Shown piece by piece: positions 34,908-44,077 of a DNA stretch of 64,000 bases. The DNA is from Bacillota bacterium. Its GTDB lineage: Bacteria > Bacillota > Clostridia > Acetivibrionales > DSM-2933. Position numbers and translations under genes: made by a program. The notes under the pieces were generated by a model. That model did not search any database. It was not told where the DNA came from and saw nothing but the letters and a program-made list of their open reading frames with translations. The DNA is taken from positions 62,001 to 126,000 of the forward strand of contig JAEYYB010000116.1 in assembly GCA_023430975.1 (NCBI GenBank), given 5' to 3'. Every line of letters begins with the position of its first letter. Position 1 is the first letter of the stretch.

Positions 34908-35735
34908 GTGAAAATCCCATTTAAGAGATTGTTTTTATTAAGCCTTGGAGGATCAAAAGGAGTAACTCTTCCTGAAGTCCTTGTTGCAGTGAGCATTTTT
35001 TCTATTATAGTAGTTCCGTTTCTTGGGACTTTTTTATCTGCTACCAATAACAATGTGGTATCAAAAGACATATTATATTCTTCGGTTATTTCTCAAAAAG
35101 CAATGGATGATATCAAGGCAAGACCTCTACTGCTGGCCGATAAAGCCGGTAAACTTGCGGAGCTTTACGAAAGTGAAGGCCCGTATAAGGTTTATTATAA
35201 AATAGACGGTATAAAGACGGGTGAACTTCCACAAGACACCAATCAATTTGATTTTGATCTTTATAGTAAAAATATGTGTCAGGAATTTGTTGTAGATGGC
35301 TCAACGGTAAAACTAAATGGTTTTTCATACAGCCTTGTAAATGGTGGAGCACCGGAGAAATATCACCTTAATATAAGTAAAAGTTCAGATGAATATAATT
35401 ATAAGTTTTATAAGGGCGGTATTTTTCAAAATTATGGCCTGATTACCCCTGATACAGAAATTAATGAAAAAATTAGTTTTATTGGAGAGGGTACCGATAA
35501 ATTTGAGCTTCATGTAACAGTAGATGATACTGTCGATAAAAACGTGAATTTTTATATAGTTGATGATGATAACAATAGGTTAATCCTTGTTAATGACGGA
35601 AATAAAAGCTTTAACCGTTATATGTATGCAGTAAGTGATCAGGTTAAATATTCCGACTCATTATATAAAATCGAGGTTACAGTTTATAAAGGCCCGGATG
35701 TTATAAACAGGCTTATTTCATATGTAAACAAGTAA
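34908..35735 (+). CDS. minor prepilin (PilV-like)
   Basis: 275 residues. An 18-residue leader ends SKG and is followed by VTLPEVLVAVSIFSIIVVP, a class III prepilin site with Glu5. The head is long (about 230 residues). It starts with GTG 13 bases after the PilO-like gene, behind AGGTGGGGG. Probably a minor pilin of the tip or priming complex. Confidence 0.8.
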   Translation: MKIPFKRLFLLSLGGSKGVTLPEVLVAVSIFSIIVVPFLGTFLSATNNNVVSKDILYSSVISQKAMDDIKARPLLLADKAGKLAELYESEGPYKVYYKIDGIKTGELPQDTNQFDFDLYSKNMCQEFVVDGSTVKLNGFSYSLVNGGAPEKYHLNISKSSDEYNYKFYKGGIFQNYGLITPDTEINEKISFIGEGTDKFELHVTVDDTVDKNVNFYIVDDDNNRLILVNDGNKSFNRYMYAVSDQVKYSDSLYKIEVTVYKGPDVINRLISYVNK

Positions 35736-35793
35736 ATGTAAACAAGTAAAAGCGATTATGTTCTTAAGTGTATGTATTTTAATGAGGTATTGT

Positions 35794-38124
35794 ATGAGTT
35801 TTAAACTATGCTGTTATATAAAAGAAAGTAAGAATAAGGGTTCCGCAATGGTGCTTGTATTGCTTATGCTCATAGTAATGTCACTTCTTGGGGTATCTTT
35901 AGTGATGCTAACAACCAGCGGACTTAAGATGAGCGTGTTTCACAGCGATTTAAACAAGGCCTTTTATACTGCGGAATCTGCTGTTGAGCAGGTGGCAAGT
36001 GTATTGAATGAAAAAGTTGCATTATTGCAGGAGCAAGCAAGAGTAGTGGCATCGTCGCATATACAGGAATTGATGGAAAAAGAGCCTGAAAGGTTCAGGT
36101 CTATTGATGGCAATATTATAAAGTCTGTTACTGAAAATGAATTCAGGACTAAATATTTAGAGGCTTTTTATGATGGCCTTGGTTCCGAGTTTGGAAGCAT
36201 TGACAGTGAATATAAGAAAACTCTTTTAGATAGCGAAGTTACCGATTCATTAGGCAATGTTTACAAGGATTTAGGCATAGATCAGGGTACCATGTATTTG
36301 GAATCTGTGGAGTATAATAACATTTCCCATAATTTAAAGGTTACTACCAAAGGTGTATTTAATGAATACAAAAAGAGCCTTGAGGTTACATTTGAATTGC
36401 TTCCCGATTCAACCTCCATACCTTATCAGGGAATTGGAAAAGTATCGGTAAATAAGGTGAGGGAAAGACCGGGGATATTTGATAAGGAACTTGTAGCTGA
36501 AAAAAATATATTTGCTGTTTCAGGAGAGATCAAGGTAAATGGAGACGTTCTGTGTTTTGGCACCGTACCGATTGATTCGGGGGGAGAAGAGGACCAGACT
36601 GCGGACGTTAACAGGTATGGAGGAATAATTGCCGGTATGAGTACCGATGTAACTCAGTATAGTAATGAGTTTGGCTTCGATCCGGCAAAGACGGGATCGG
36701 TATCAAAAGGTAAAATACAGATAAACGGTAATGCAGCAACTATGGGGTATATTTGTTCTATATTTGGTGATAGCGTTACACAATCATCTGATATAACAAT
36801 TAATGGTGAGACTTATGCAAGGTCAATAAGATTGGATGAGAAATCAAACTATTCTAAAATAAATTTAAATGGAAATGTATATGTTACAGATAATCTCCAA
36901 ATTGATTCAAATGAGTCGGAGGTCAATGTTTCAGGAGAGTATTACGGTTTTGTTGATGCAGCGTATATGATAAATGGCAATGAAGGGTCATCGATGGAAG
37001 ATAGCTTGAAATATAAGCGATCAAGCAGTATAACTGTTAATGGAGATTCACTTTTAAACATTAAAAATAAATTGTTCTTGGGGGGAAGTACTTTTATAAG
37101 AAATGCAGACGGTGATCCGTACATGACTGGGATTTCAGCATTAAAATCGGGAAGAAGATTTATAAATGCCTTTACGGAAAAGGATGAAGAAACTGGTGAT
37201 TCCAATCCGTTATACTGGTATGAGAGTGGGACATACACTACTGAGACACCGTATTTTTCCTCATATAATATTGGCGGGACGCTTGTGGAGCTTATGGCTG
37301 GGAGAAATAAAAACGGGGTACAAACTCCTTTTCCATCCATTACAACCAGGGGTATGCACTTTAAACGTTTATGGGATAATTTATGGAATAATCCTGATGA
37401 TATCCGCTCCAGCTATTTAGATACAGAAAATATCAGCATAATGGAAAATGGATTGGATGGAAATAGGGTAATAGGTTATTCAAATGGTGCGATTGTAGCA
37501 AATGGACGCGTTTATGGGATTGGCGATTTTGCCGGAAATTACGATTCTACCATGTTTCACGGGATACAGTTTGATTGCACAAAAAAATATCATGAAGCAG
37601 TAGAGGATTTTTTGTCAGATAAATTCTCTGACACTAATCCAAAGCTGGATTACGCCAGACCAACCAAAAGCCTTGATGCCTATAAAGGCGATATCAGCAA
37701 GTATACAGGTCCTAATAAAATAGTAGTGAATGAGCCATACATCATAAAAGATACATATGATAGTCAAATAGGAATGTTCTATTATGGCACAGGTGATACT
37801 GAGATAACTCCAAGTGGTTCAAACTGTATCATCGGAGGAAAGGAAACCATTCCAAAGGGAATAATATATGTGGAAGGGAATATCTACATAAAAAGCGGTT
37901 TTAAATTCGATGGGGTAATATTGGCAACCGGGAATATAATCTTTCTAGGTAGCTCGGAGATAAATGAGAATCAGCCTCTTATTGATGATCTTTTTAAGAA
38001 TGACATAAATCTTAAAGGCTTTTTTAACCTTCTTGAGTATGAGGTTTCCAATGAAACAGTACAAAGTCAGAGAGTGGATAAGCGAAACATATCTGTTTCA
38101 GAATGGAAAGAGGTTAAACCATGA
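35794..38124 (+). CDS. large PilX-like pilus protein with bactofilin-like repetitive middle
   Basis: 776 residues. The N-terminus has a basic leader ending KNKG, then SAMVLVLLMLIVMSLLGVSLV, the PilX N-terminal helix without Glu5. After a helical region to about 120, the body is rich in short strands with repeated INGN / VNGD / VSGE turns (about 230-420 and 690-740), which suggests a beta-helix like that of bactofilins. PilX proteins are usually about 200 residues, so this is an unusually big member, perhaps a tip adhesin. I use the ATG at 35794 with GAGG 6 bases upstream; the ATGs at 35758 and 35782 lack one. The stop codon lies in the end of an R2 repeat. Last gene of the pilus cluster. Confidence 0.7.
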   Translation: MSFKLCCYIKESKNKGSAMVLVLLMLIVMSLLGVSLVMLTTSGLKMSVFHSDLNKAFYTAESAVEQVASVLNEKVALLQEQARVVASSHIQELMEKEPERFRSIDGNIIKSVTENEFRTKYLEAFYDGLGSEFGSIDSEYKKTLLDSEVTDSLGNVYKDLGIDQGTMYLESVEYNNISHNLKVTTKGVFNEYKKSLEVTFELLPDSTSIPYQGIGKVSVNKVRERPGIFDKELVAEKNIFAVSGEIKVNGDVLCFGTVPIDSGGEEDQTADVNRYGGIIAGMSTDVTQYSNEFGFDPAKTGSVSKGKIQINGNAATMGYICSIFGDSVTQSSDITINGETYARSIRLDEKSNYSKINLNGNVYVTDNLQIDSNESEVNVSGEYYGFVDAAYMINGNEGSSMEDSLKYKRSSSITVNGDSLLNIKNKLFLGGSTFIRNADGDPYMTGISALKSGRRFINAFTEKDEETGDSNPLYWYESGTYTTETPYFSSYNIGGTLVELMAGRNKNGVQTPFPSITTRGMHFKRLWDNLWNNPDDIRSSYLDTENISIMENGLDGNRVIGYSNGAIVANGRVYGIGDFAGNYDSTMFHGIQFDCTKKYHEAVEDFLSDKFSDTNPKLDYARPTKSLDAYKGDISKYTGPNKIVVNEPYIIKDTYDSQIGMFYYGTGDTEITPSGSNCIIGGKETIPKGIIYVEGNIYIKSGFKFDGVILATGNIIFLGSSEINENQPLIDDLFKNDINLKGFFNLLEYEVSNETVQSQRVDKRNISVSEWKEVKP

Positions 38125-38231
38125 TTGAAATATTACTTCCCGTTTTGAGCGTGTGTTCACGAATTAAGTTAACACGAAAGCGAAATTATACGGGAAGTTA
38201 TATTTTCAACATGGTTAAGCCATGATTGAGA
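38112..38231. repeat. R2 palindromic repeat with flanking direct repeat
   Basis: Element with arms CATGATTGAAATATTACTTC and GAAGTTATATTTTCAACATG and a central AGTTAACA. A 19-base near-identical sequence (GGTTAAxCCATGATTGAxA) stands on both sides, at 38112-38130 and 38213-38231. The left copy contains the stop codon of the PilX-like gene; the right copy would encode the same final residues. Confidence 0.8.
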
Positions 38232-38252
38232 CATCAATAAGGCATTATATTT

Positions 38253-38297
38253 AAACAAGCGATTTACTGTATTTGCAGTAAGGTCGCTTGTTTTTAT
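38253..38297 (+). terminator. rho-independent terminator of the pilus cluster
   Basis: AAACAAGCGA pairs with TCGCTTGTTT, with an inner ACTG/CAGT pairing, followed by a T-run. It lies just beyond the R2 repeat after the PilX-like gene. Confidence 0.85.
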
Positions 38298-38373
38298 TAT
38301 GGAGAGAGTTATGTTCTGGTGAATCTTTCCTTTATTTTTCCCCTTTTCAAGTATATAATAACGTTATAATTCT

Positions 38374-38474
38374 ATATTAAAAGTTATAAATCTCTTACAT
38401 TTGTCTGTCGCAAACCCCGTTGAACTGTTTGTTATTTGCTCCGCCAAATGTAAGATTATTAAAACTTTTAATAT
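38374..38474. repeat. R1 palindromic repeat
   Basis: Starts ATATTAAAAGTTATAAATCT and ends GATTATTAAAACTTTTAATAT. The core reads GTTGAACTGTTTGTTATTTG. It ends 36 bases before the endonuclease IV-like gene. Confidence 0.85.
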
Positions 38475-38509
38475 ATGTGGTATTTACTTTTAATATGAGG
38501 AGATTAATG

Positions 38510-39367
38510 ATGATCAGATTTGGACCGTCAGGCAATTCCCAAAGCTTTTATGATGAAGGCTACAAGTCATCGTTGCAAATGCCGGGATGGCTCAGGCAAA
38601 AGGGATTAAGTGCCTATGAGTACCAATGCAGCAAAGGTGTCAAGATTGGTAAGGAAATGGCAGTTAAACTTGGTGAAGAGGCATTGAAGCATGATGTTTT
38701 TTTAAGTATTCATGCACCTTATTATATAAATTTGGCAAGCCAAGAGGTTTTGAAGCAGGATAACTCAATCAGGTATATAACTGAGACGCTGGGAGCTGCA
38801 AAATGGATGAATGCCTCAAGAATAGTTGTTCATACAGGTTCTTGCAGCAAAATTAACAGGCAATTGGCACTTGATACGGCGATAAAAAATCTTAAGAGGG
38901 CAATATGCGAGGCTGATGATTTAGGACTTGGGCATATAACCATTTGTCCTGAAGTGCTTGGAAAGGTTAACCAGTTGGGAGATCTGGATGAGATATTAAA
39001 AATGTGCAGCATCGATGAAAGGCTTATACCTACTGTTGATTTTGGACATATTCATGCAAGGGGTATGGGTGCTTTAAACACTAAATCCGATTTTCAAAAT
39101 GTTTTAGACAGAATTGAGAATGAAATTGGAAATGAAAGAATGAGAAAAATACATATACATTTTAGCAGGATAGAATATACTAAGGGAGGGGAGAAAAGGC
39201 ACTGGTCGTTGGATGATGTCCAGTATGGACCTGAGTTTCATCCGCTTGCTCAATTGATGTATGAAAAAGCTATGGAACCGGTTATTATATGTGAATCAAG
39301 AGAAAAGATGGCTGAAGATGCAATGAAGCTTCAAGAAATTTATATGGATACAAGCAGGGGAGGTTAA
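38510..39367 (+). CDS. endonuclease IV-like AP endonuclease (TIM barrel)
   Basis: 285 residues, normal for Nfo. Motifs matching the trinuclear zinc site: SIHAPYY, VVHTG, CPEVLGK, TVDFGHIHARG, HIHFSRIE and ICESRE. The Asp-Arg-His motif reads Lys-Arg-His (EKRHW), so one zinc ligand may be different. Endonuclease IV cuts DNA at abasic sites; a divergent xylose-isomerase-like TIM barrel with another role is possible. The open frame continues upstream into the R1 repeat, but AGGAG 7 bases before the ATG at 38510 fixes the start. It is 3 bases from aroQ, so the two are cotranscribed. Confidence 0.78.
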   Translation: MIRFGPSGNSQSFYDEGYKSSLQMPGWLRQKGLSAYEYQCSKGVKIGKEMAVKLGEEALKHDVFLSIHAPYYINLASQEVLKQDNSIRYITETLGAAKWMNASRIVVHTGSCSKINRQLALDTAIKNLKRAICEADDLGLGHITICPEVLGKVNQLGDLDEILKMCSIDERLIPTVDFGHIHARGMGALNTKSDFQNVLDRIENEIGNERMRKIHIHFSRIEYTKGGEKRHWSLDDVQYGPEFHPLAQLMYEKAMEPVIICESREKMAEDAMKLQEIYMDTSRGG

Positions 39368-39370
39368 TAT

Positions 39371-39802
39371 ATGAAGAAAGTACTGATTCTGAACGGTCCC
39401 AATTTAAATATGCTGGGAATAAGGGAAAAGTCGGTATATGGGGCTGAGACACTTCAAGATATAGCACAGAAAGTAAGTGATGAAGCAAAAATATTGGATA
39501 TGGATTTTGACTTTATGCAGTCCAACCATGAGGGAGAGATCATAGACAAGATACATGATGCAAGGGGTAAATATGATGCAATAATTATAAACCCTGGAGC
39601 ATATACACATTACAGCTATGCAATAAGGGATGCTGTTAAAGCAGTTGAAATACCGACAATTGAAATACATCTTTCAAATATACATGGCCGAGAAGAATTC
39701 AGAAGCAAATCTGTAATTGCACCGGTATGCGTAGGCCAGATATGCGGTTTTGGAAGTAAGAGCTACATACTTGCACTGCATGCAGCAAAAATGCAAGATT
39801 AA
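39371..39802 (+). CDS. aroQ: type II 3-dehydroquinate dehydratase
   Basis: 143 residues, the typical dodecameric type II enzyme. It converts 3-dehydroquinate to 3-dehydroshikimate, the substrate of the AroE encoded at 24195. Motifs: LNGPNLNMLG, catalytic Tyr23 in SVYG, NPGAYTHYSYAIRDA and the catalytic His in EIHLSNIHGREEFR. GGGGAGG is placed well before the ATG. Confidence 0.96.
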   Translation: MKKVLILNGPNLNMLGIREKSVYGAETLQDIAQKVSDEAKILDMDFDFMQSNHEGEIIDKIHDARGKYDAIIINPGAYTHYSYAIRDAVKAVEIPTIEIHLSNIHGREEFRSKSVIAPVCVGQICGFGSKSYILALHAAKMQD

Positions 39803-39849
39803 TAATAAAAGATTAATAATGATTTCTATTAGAGAGGATCGAGATCTGG

Positions 39850-40938
39850 ATGGATAATTTATCAAGTATCATTTATAACCGATTAAAGAGGCTTAGAGAA
39901 AAGCTTAAGTTAAAAGACATTGATGCAGTTCTCATAAGCAAAAGGGAAAACTACATTTACTTATCAGGTTTTACAGGATCTTCCGCCTACCTTTTGATAT
40001 TACAGGAAGATGCTTACCTTGTAACGGATTTCAGATATGCAGAGCAATCAAGAAATCAAGCCTCTAAATATAAAATAGTTGAATGTAATGGAAATACCAT
40101 AGATGCTTTAAATGAAATAATTAAAAAGTTTGGTATAAAAAAGCTGGGTTTTGAGGAAAATTATCTTACTTACCAAATTTTTAACGAGTATAAAAACAGT
40201 CTTATGGTAAACGATCTTCTACCTTTTGGAAAGGTAATTGATGAGCTGCGTTTTGTAAAAGATGAGGTGGAACTGAAAGTAATAAGGAAGGCTGTGAAAA
40301 TAGGTGATGAAGCATTCGCCCATATAATTAACGTTATTAAGCCGGGAATAAAGGAAATAGAAATTGCAGCTGAGATTGAATACCATATGAAAAAGCTTGG
40401 TGCATCAGGTCCATCATTTGATACTATAGTGGCGTCGGGAAAAAGAGCTGCAATGCCCCATGGAGTGGCATCGGAAAAAGTAATTGAGATGGGGGATATT
40501 ATTACACTTGATTATGGTTGCATTTATAATAATTACTGCTCCGATATGACCAGGACTGTTTTTTTGGGAGAACCGGATAAAGAGCTTTTAAAGATATACG
40601 AAATAGTAAAAAAAGCTCAATATGAAGCATCAACATCAGCGTATAGAGGACTAAAAGGTAAGGATATTGACAATGTTGCCAGAAGTATAATAGCAGAAAG
40701 TGGTTACGGCCCTAATTTTGGGCATTCGTTAGGCCATGGTGTCGGCATCGAAATTCATGAGGAGCCAAGACTTTCCGTAAGAGGAGAGGTTATTATGGAA
40801 AACGGCATGGTTGTTACAGTAGAGCCTGGAATATACGTTGAAGGTTTAGGCGGAGTACGTATTGAGGACATTATAGTTATAAATGACCAAAAACCTGAGG
40901 TTTTAACTTCATCTACAAAGGAAATAATAATTTTGTAA
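39850..40938 (+). CDS. M24 metallopeptidase, Xaa-Pro aminopeptidase type
   Basis: 362 residues. An N-terminal creatinase-like domain (1-130, with LSGFTGSSAYLL) is followed by the pita-bread catalytic domain. All five metal ligands can be seen in LDYGCIYNNYCSDMTR (two Asp), GHSLGHGVG (His), VEPGIY (Glu) and RIEDI (Glu). The enzyme removes an N-terminal residue before proline in the cytoplasm. It lies between aroQ and efp, an arrangement common in Firmicutes. GAGAGGA lies 11 bases before the ATG. Confidence 0.93.
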   Translation: MDNLSSIIYNRLKRLREKLKLKDIDAVLISKRENYIYLSGFTGSSAYLLILQEDAYLVTDFRYAEQSRNQASKYKIVECNGNTIDALNEIIKKFGIKKLGFEENYLTYQIFNEYKNSLMVNDLLPFGKVIDELRFVKDEVELKVIRKAVKIGDEAFAHIINVIKPGIKEIEIAAEIEYHMKKLGASGPSFDTIVASGKRAAMPHGVASEKVIEMGDIITLDYGCIYNNYCSDMTRTVFLGEPDKELLKIYEIVKKAQYEASTSAYRGLKGKDIDNVARSIIAESGYGPNFGHSLGHGVGIEIHEEPRLSVRGEVIMENGMVVTVEPGIYVEGLGGVRIEDIIVINDQKPEVLTSSTKEIIIL

Positions 40939-41106
40939 ATAAGAAAATTTTTCTTGAAATAAGTACGAATTTATTTTAATATTAACTATGTGAAATTCTT
41001 TATTTTTCTAGTGAATATTATTGGTAAATAATTCATAATTGCTGTATTGCGATCCCAATAATGGATATAAAGACAAGACTTATATAAAATGTGGAGGGAA
41101 TAATAA

Positions 41107-41664
41107 ATGATAACAGCAGGAGATTTTAGAAACGGTGCCACCTTTGAGCTGGACGGGAACCTATTTCAGGTAGTTGAATTCCAGCATGTAAAACCCGGAA
41201 AGGGAGCTGCGTTTGTAAGAACAAGATTAAAAAACATAATTACCGGTGCTACAGTTGAAAGAACTTTTAATCCAACTGATAAAATGCCAAAGGCTCATAT
41301 AGAAAGAAAGGACATGCAGTATCTGTACAATGATGGTGATCTATACTATTTTATGGATACCGAAACTTTCGAGCAAATGCCATTAAATAAAAGTTCAATT
41401 GGGGATTTTCTCAAATTTGTTAAAGAAAATGAGGTAGTTAAAATACTCTCTCATAAAGGAAACGTTTTTGGAATTGAGCCTCCAACATTTGTTGAGTTAG
41501 AAATTATCGAAACTGAGCCAGGCTTTAAAGGTGATACTGCTACAGGTGCTACAAAGCCTGCAACAGTTGAGACAGGTGCAGTAATAAAGGTTCCGCTTTT
41601 TGTAAATCAAGGTGATAGAATCAGAATTGATACAAGAACCGGTGAGTATATGGAAAGAGCTTAA
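41107..41664 (+). CDS. efp: translation elongation factor P
   Basis: 185 residues, full length, three beta-barrel domains. It rescues ribosomes stalled at polyproline. The loop tip Lys32 in VKPGKGAAFVRTRLKN is the residue that is modified in many bacteria; the Pro-Gly-Lys-Gly loop is intact. The C-terminal signature GDRIRIDTRTGEYMER is present. GGAGGG precedes the ATG. The gene follows the peptidase gene by 168 bases. Confidence 0.97.
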   Translation: MITAGDFRNGATFELDGNLFQVVEFQHVKPGKGAAFVRTRLKNIITGATVERTFNPTDKMPKAHIERKDMQYLYNDGDLYYFMDTETFEQMPLNKSSIGDFLKFVKENEVVKILSHKGNVFGIEPPTFVELEIIETEPGFKGDTATGATKPATVETGAVIKVPLFVNQGDRIRIDTRTGEYMERA

Positions 41665-41698
41665 GTGGAATAATAAAATAAAAATTGAGGTGCTTTAT

Positions 41699-42109
41699 AT
41701 GAGTTATTTAAAAGAAAGGGTTGCTTATTTGAAAGGCCTTGCAGAAGGTCTCAACATAAGTGAATCATCTAGTGAAGGTAAGTTGCTAAAGGCCATGTTG
41801 GAAGTTATGGATGATATGGCAGTTTCTGTTGAAGAGTTGGAAGAATCCTTTGATGATATCTCTGAGCAGGTTGACGAGATGGATGAGGATTTGTCATATT
41901 TGTCAAAGGAATTATTAGATGAAGATTCATGCGATGGACATGTTCATGAAGTAGAATGCCCATATTGTAATGAGGCATTTGAATTGGATCCGTGTGAATT
42001 GGATGAAGACACTGACGAAATTGAATGCCCCAATTGCAATAAAAAGATTGAGATTAATTGGGACTGCGAATGTGACTGCGAAGAATGCAGTGATGAAGAG
42101 AAGAAATAA
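41699..42109 (+). CDS. zinc-ribbon protein with CD1247-type N-terminal domain
   Basis: 136 residues, very acidic. A helical, coiled-coil-prone N-terminal half (MSYLKERVAYLKGLAEGL) of the kind found in many Clostridia as the CD1247 N-terminal domain, then a two-CxxC zinc ribbon (CPYC and CPNC) and a Cys/Asp/Glu tail (CECDCEEC). The ATG at 41699 has GAGGTG 7 bases upstream; the open frame overlaps the end of efp, but without a start signal. It lies 34 bases after efp and is probably cotranscribed. Function not known. Confidence 0.75.
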   Translation: MSYLKERVAYLKGLAEGLNISESSSEGKLLKAMLEVMDDMAVSVEELEESFDDISEQVDEMDEDLSYLSKELLDEDSCDGHVHEVECPYCNEAFELDPCELDEDTDEIECPNCNKKIEINWDCECDCEECSDEEKK

Positions 42110-42148
42110 AAGCTAATTTTATAAGAATTGAATGATTTCTAATATTAT

Positions 42149-42188
42149 AAAAGATAATGATACATTTTAATGTGCCATTATCTTTTTT
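42149..42188 (+). terminator. rho-independent terminator
   Basis: AAAAGATAATG pairs with CATTATCTTTT and runs into TTTTTT. It closes the efp unit before spoIIIAA. Confidence 0.8.
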
Positions 42189-42285
42189 AATTTCTGGAAA
42201 TCATTCTTTTTTGTCATAACATTGGACAAATATTAATATTTATATGTAAGTACACAAAAAAACTGCACAAAGGAGGAATTCTATC

Positions 42286-43302
42286 TTGATTACTGAAGAT
42301 GAAGAAATTAACAAGAAAAAATCATTTTATGATGTGCTTAAGGAAGAAATATTTAATTTTTTGCCTATAGAGCTTAGGAATCTTTTTCTAAGGATTAATC
42401 CTAAAGAGCTAAGTGCAATAGAAGAGATAAGGCTAAGGGCAGGTAAACCATTAATGCTGGAAAGCTGTGGCGGTGATTGGTTTGTGAATCAGAGCGGTGG
42501 ACTTGAGAAGTGCTTAACAAATGAGAGAGTGGTTTTCCAGCATGAAATTATAAAAGCACTTGAGCTAATGAGTCAGAATTCAATATATGCATTTTTAGAA
42601 GATATTAAAAACGGATATATAACCTTAAAAGGGGGACATAGGGTAGGTATAAGCGGTAGGGCAGTTATTGAAGGGGGAACAGTAAAGAATATCAAGGATA
42701 TATCCGCACTTAATATCAGGGTATCGAAGGAGGTAAGAGGGTGCTCTCAAAAGATGATGAAGTATATTATAAAAAATAAAAATGATATATACAGCACTCT
42801 ACTTGTATCTCCACCACAATGCGGAAAAACCACAATGCTTCGTGATATAGCAAGAAACCTGAGTAATGGTATAAAGAGTATGGGTTTTCATGGCATTAAG
42901 GTTGGGATTGTAGATGAACGGTCTGAAATTGGTTCCTGTCATAAAGGCATACCTCAGAATGATGTGGGGGTTAGGACAGATGTACTGGATGGATGTCCTA
43001 AGGCTGTTGGAATGACCATGATGCTAAGGTCAATGTCTCCAAAGGTTATTATAACTGATGAGATTGGAAATAGTGGAGATATGGAGGCTGTAATGCAGGT
43101 TATAAATGCCGGCACAAGAATTATTGCTTCTGCCCATGGGTATAACATATCTGAATTAAAGACGAGGAAAGAGGTTCTAGGGTTAATAGAGCAAAGAGCC
43201 TTCGAAAGGTATATAGTTCTTGATAATTCTGAGGGACCTGGTACCTTAAAAGAGGTTATTGATGGTACTACAATGAAGGGAGTACAGCAGAATGCTTTTT
43301 AA
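42286..43302 (+). CDS. spoIIIAA: stage III sporulation ATPase SpoIIIAA
   Basis: 338 residues. A secretion-type ATPase that energises the SpoIIIA-SpoIIQ channel between mother cell and forespore. Walker A SPPQCGKTTMLRD, then IVDERSEIGSCHKG, DVGVRTDVLDGCPKA, Walker B VIITDEIGNSGD and the SAHGYNISEL motif. The start is the TTG at 42286 with a near-perfect AAAGGAGG 9 bases upstream. First of the four spoIIIA genes here; the last 11 bases overlap spoIIIAB. Expression by the mother-cell sigma factor E would be expected from the family. Confidence 0.95.
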   Translation: MITEDEEINKKKSFYDVLKEEIFNFLPIELRNLFLRINPKELSAIEEIRLRAGKPLMLESCGGDWFVNQSGGLEKCLTNERVVFQHEIIKALELMSQNSIYAFLEDIKNGYITLKGGHRVGISGRAVIEGGTVKNIKDISALNIRVSKEVRGCSQKMMKYIIKNKNDIYSTLLVSPPQCGKTTMLRDIARNLSNGIKSMGFHGIKVGIVDERSEIGSCHKGIPQNDVGVRTDVLDGCPKAVGMTMMLRSMSPKVIITDEIGNSGDMEAVMQVINAGTRIIASAHGYNISELKTRKEVLGLIEQRAFERYIVLDNSEGPGTLKEVIDGTTMKGVQQNAF

Positions 43303-43813
43303 AATAATTGGAAGCATACTGATATTGGTTTCATCCAGTTTTTTAGGCTTTTATTTTTCAAAGGAATGCACAAAAAGACCAAGTGAGTTAAGGGAGCTGC
43401 AGAGATTACTTCAAATGTTTGAAAATGAAATAAGTTTTCTTTCCAGTACAGTAACAGAGGCTTTTACAAAATTGTCAAACTATTATGAAAGCAGTACCAG
43501 ACTGTTCTTTTCAGGCACAGCAGAGCTTTTAAAAGATAAAAATGGCATCAATGCATCTGATGCTTGGGAAAAGGCAGTTACGGAGAATATTAAAAAGACA
43601 GCCTTGAAAAAAGAAGATGAGGTTATTCTGTTATCATTTGGTAAAATACTGGGTGCATCTGATTTAGAAGGGCAAATAAACAATATAAGGCTTACGATTA
43701 CTCAGCTAAAGATGCAGGAAGAAAAAGCTGAAGAAGTAAAAGAGAAAAACAGGACCATGTATAGAAATTTAGGAGTTCTTGGTGGTCTTGCTGTAGTCAT
43801 AATCCTGATATAG
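43292..43813 (+). CDS. spoIIIAB: stage III sporulation protein SpoIIIAB
   Basis: 173 residues. N-terminal membrane helix (3-21), the SpoIIIAB signature RPSELRELQRLLQMFENEI (within residues 29-48), a helical middle and a C-terminal hydrophobic segment. It has the GspF-like role in the mother-cell membrane. It overlaps spoIIIAA by 11 bases, showing coupled translation. The stop codon lies at the edge of a composite R2/R4 repeat. Confidence 0.93.
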   Translation: MLFKIIGSILILVSSSFLGFYFSKECTKRPSELRELQRLLQMFENEISFLSSTVTEAFTKLSNYYESSTRLFFSGTAELLKDKNGINASDAWEKAVTENIKKTALKKEDEVILLSFGKILGASDLEGQINNIRLTITQLKMQEEKAEEVKEKNRTMYRNLGVLGGLAVVIILI

Positions 43814-44019
43814 GCATGATCAAAAAGTAACTTCCACTATAAATTTGGCCCAGTAATGGCTAATAAATAACATCCGATTCTCATCGTCCAAAACCCCGTT
43901 AAGTCATCGGGATTTTGTCCTTGAGAATACAAAGTTATTTCTAAGGCATTACTTATGTGTTGACTTAACTCGTAAGCATTCGCCTAGAAAGCGGAAGTAA
44001 TTTTTCATTCATGCCTTAG
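43809..44019. repeat. composite repeat: R2 interrupted by the R4 element
   Basis: The R2 ends are TAGGCATGATcAAAAAGTAA and GTAATTTTTCATTCATGCCT. Its centre is broken by a separate palindromic element at 43853-43952 with ends GTAATGGCTAATAAATAAC and GTTATTTCTAAGGCATTAC and inner arms CCAAAACCCCG / CGGGATTTTG. The whole block lies between spoIIIAB and spoIIIAC, which normally abut. Confidence 0.8.
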
Positions 44020-44077
44020 TTATGAAACGAATAAAATTTAATAATCAGAATATATACATATTTAGGAAGGAGTTTGT

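Noticed and set aside
35023..35205. Plus-strand frame of 60 codons inside the PilV-like gene
   Set aside because: Lies within a clear prepilin coding frame and has no independent start signal.
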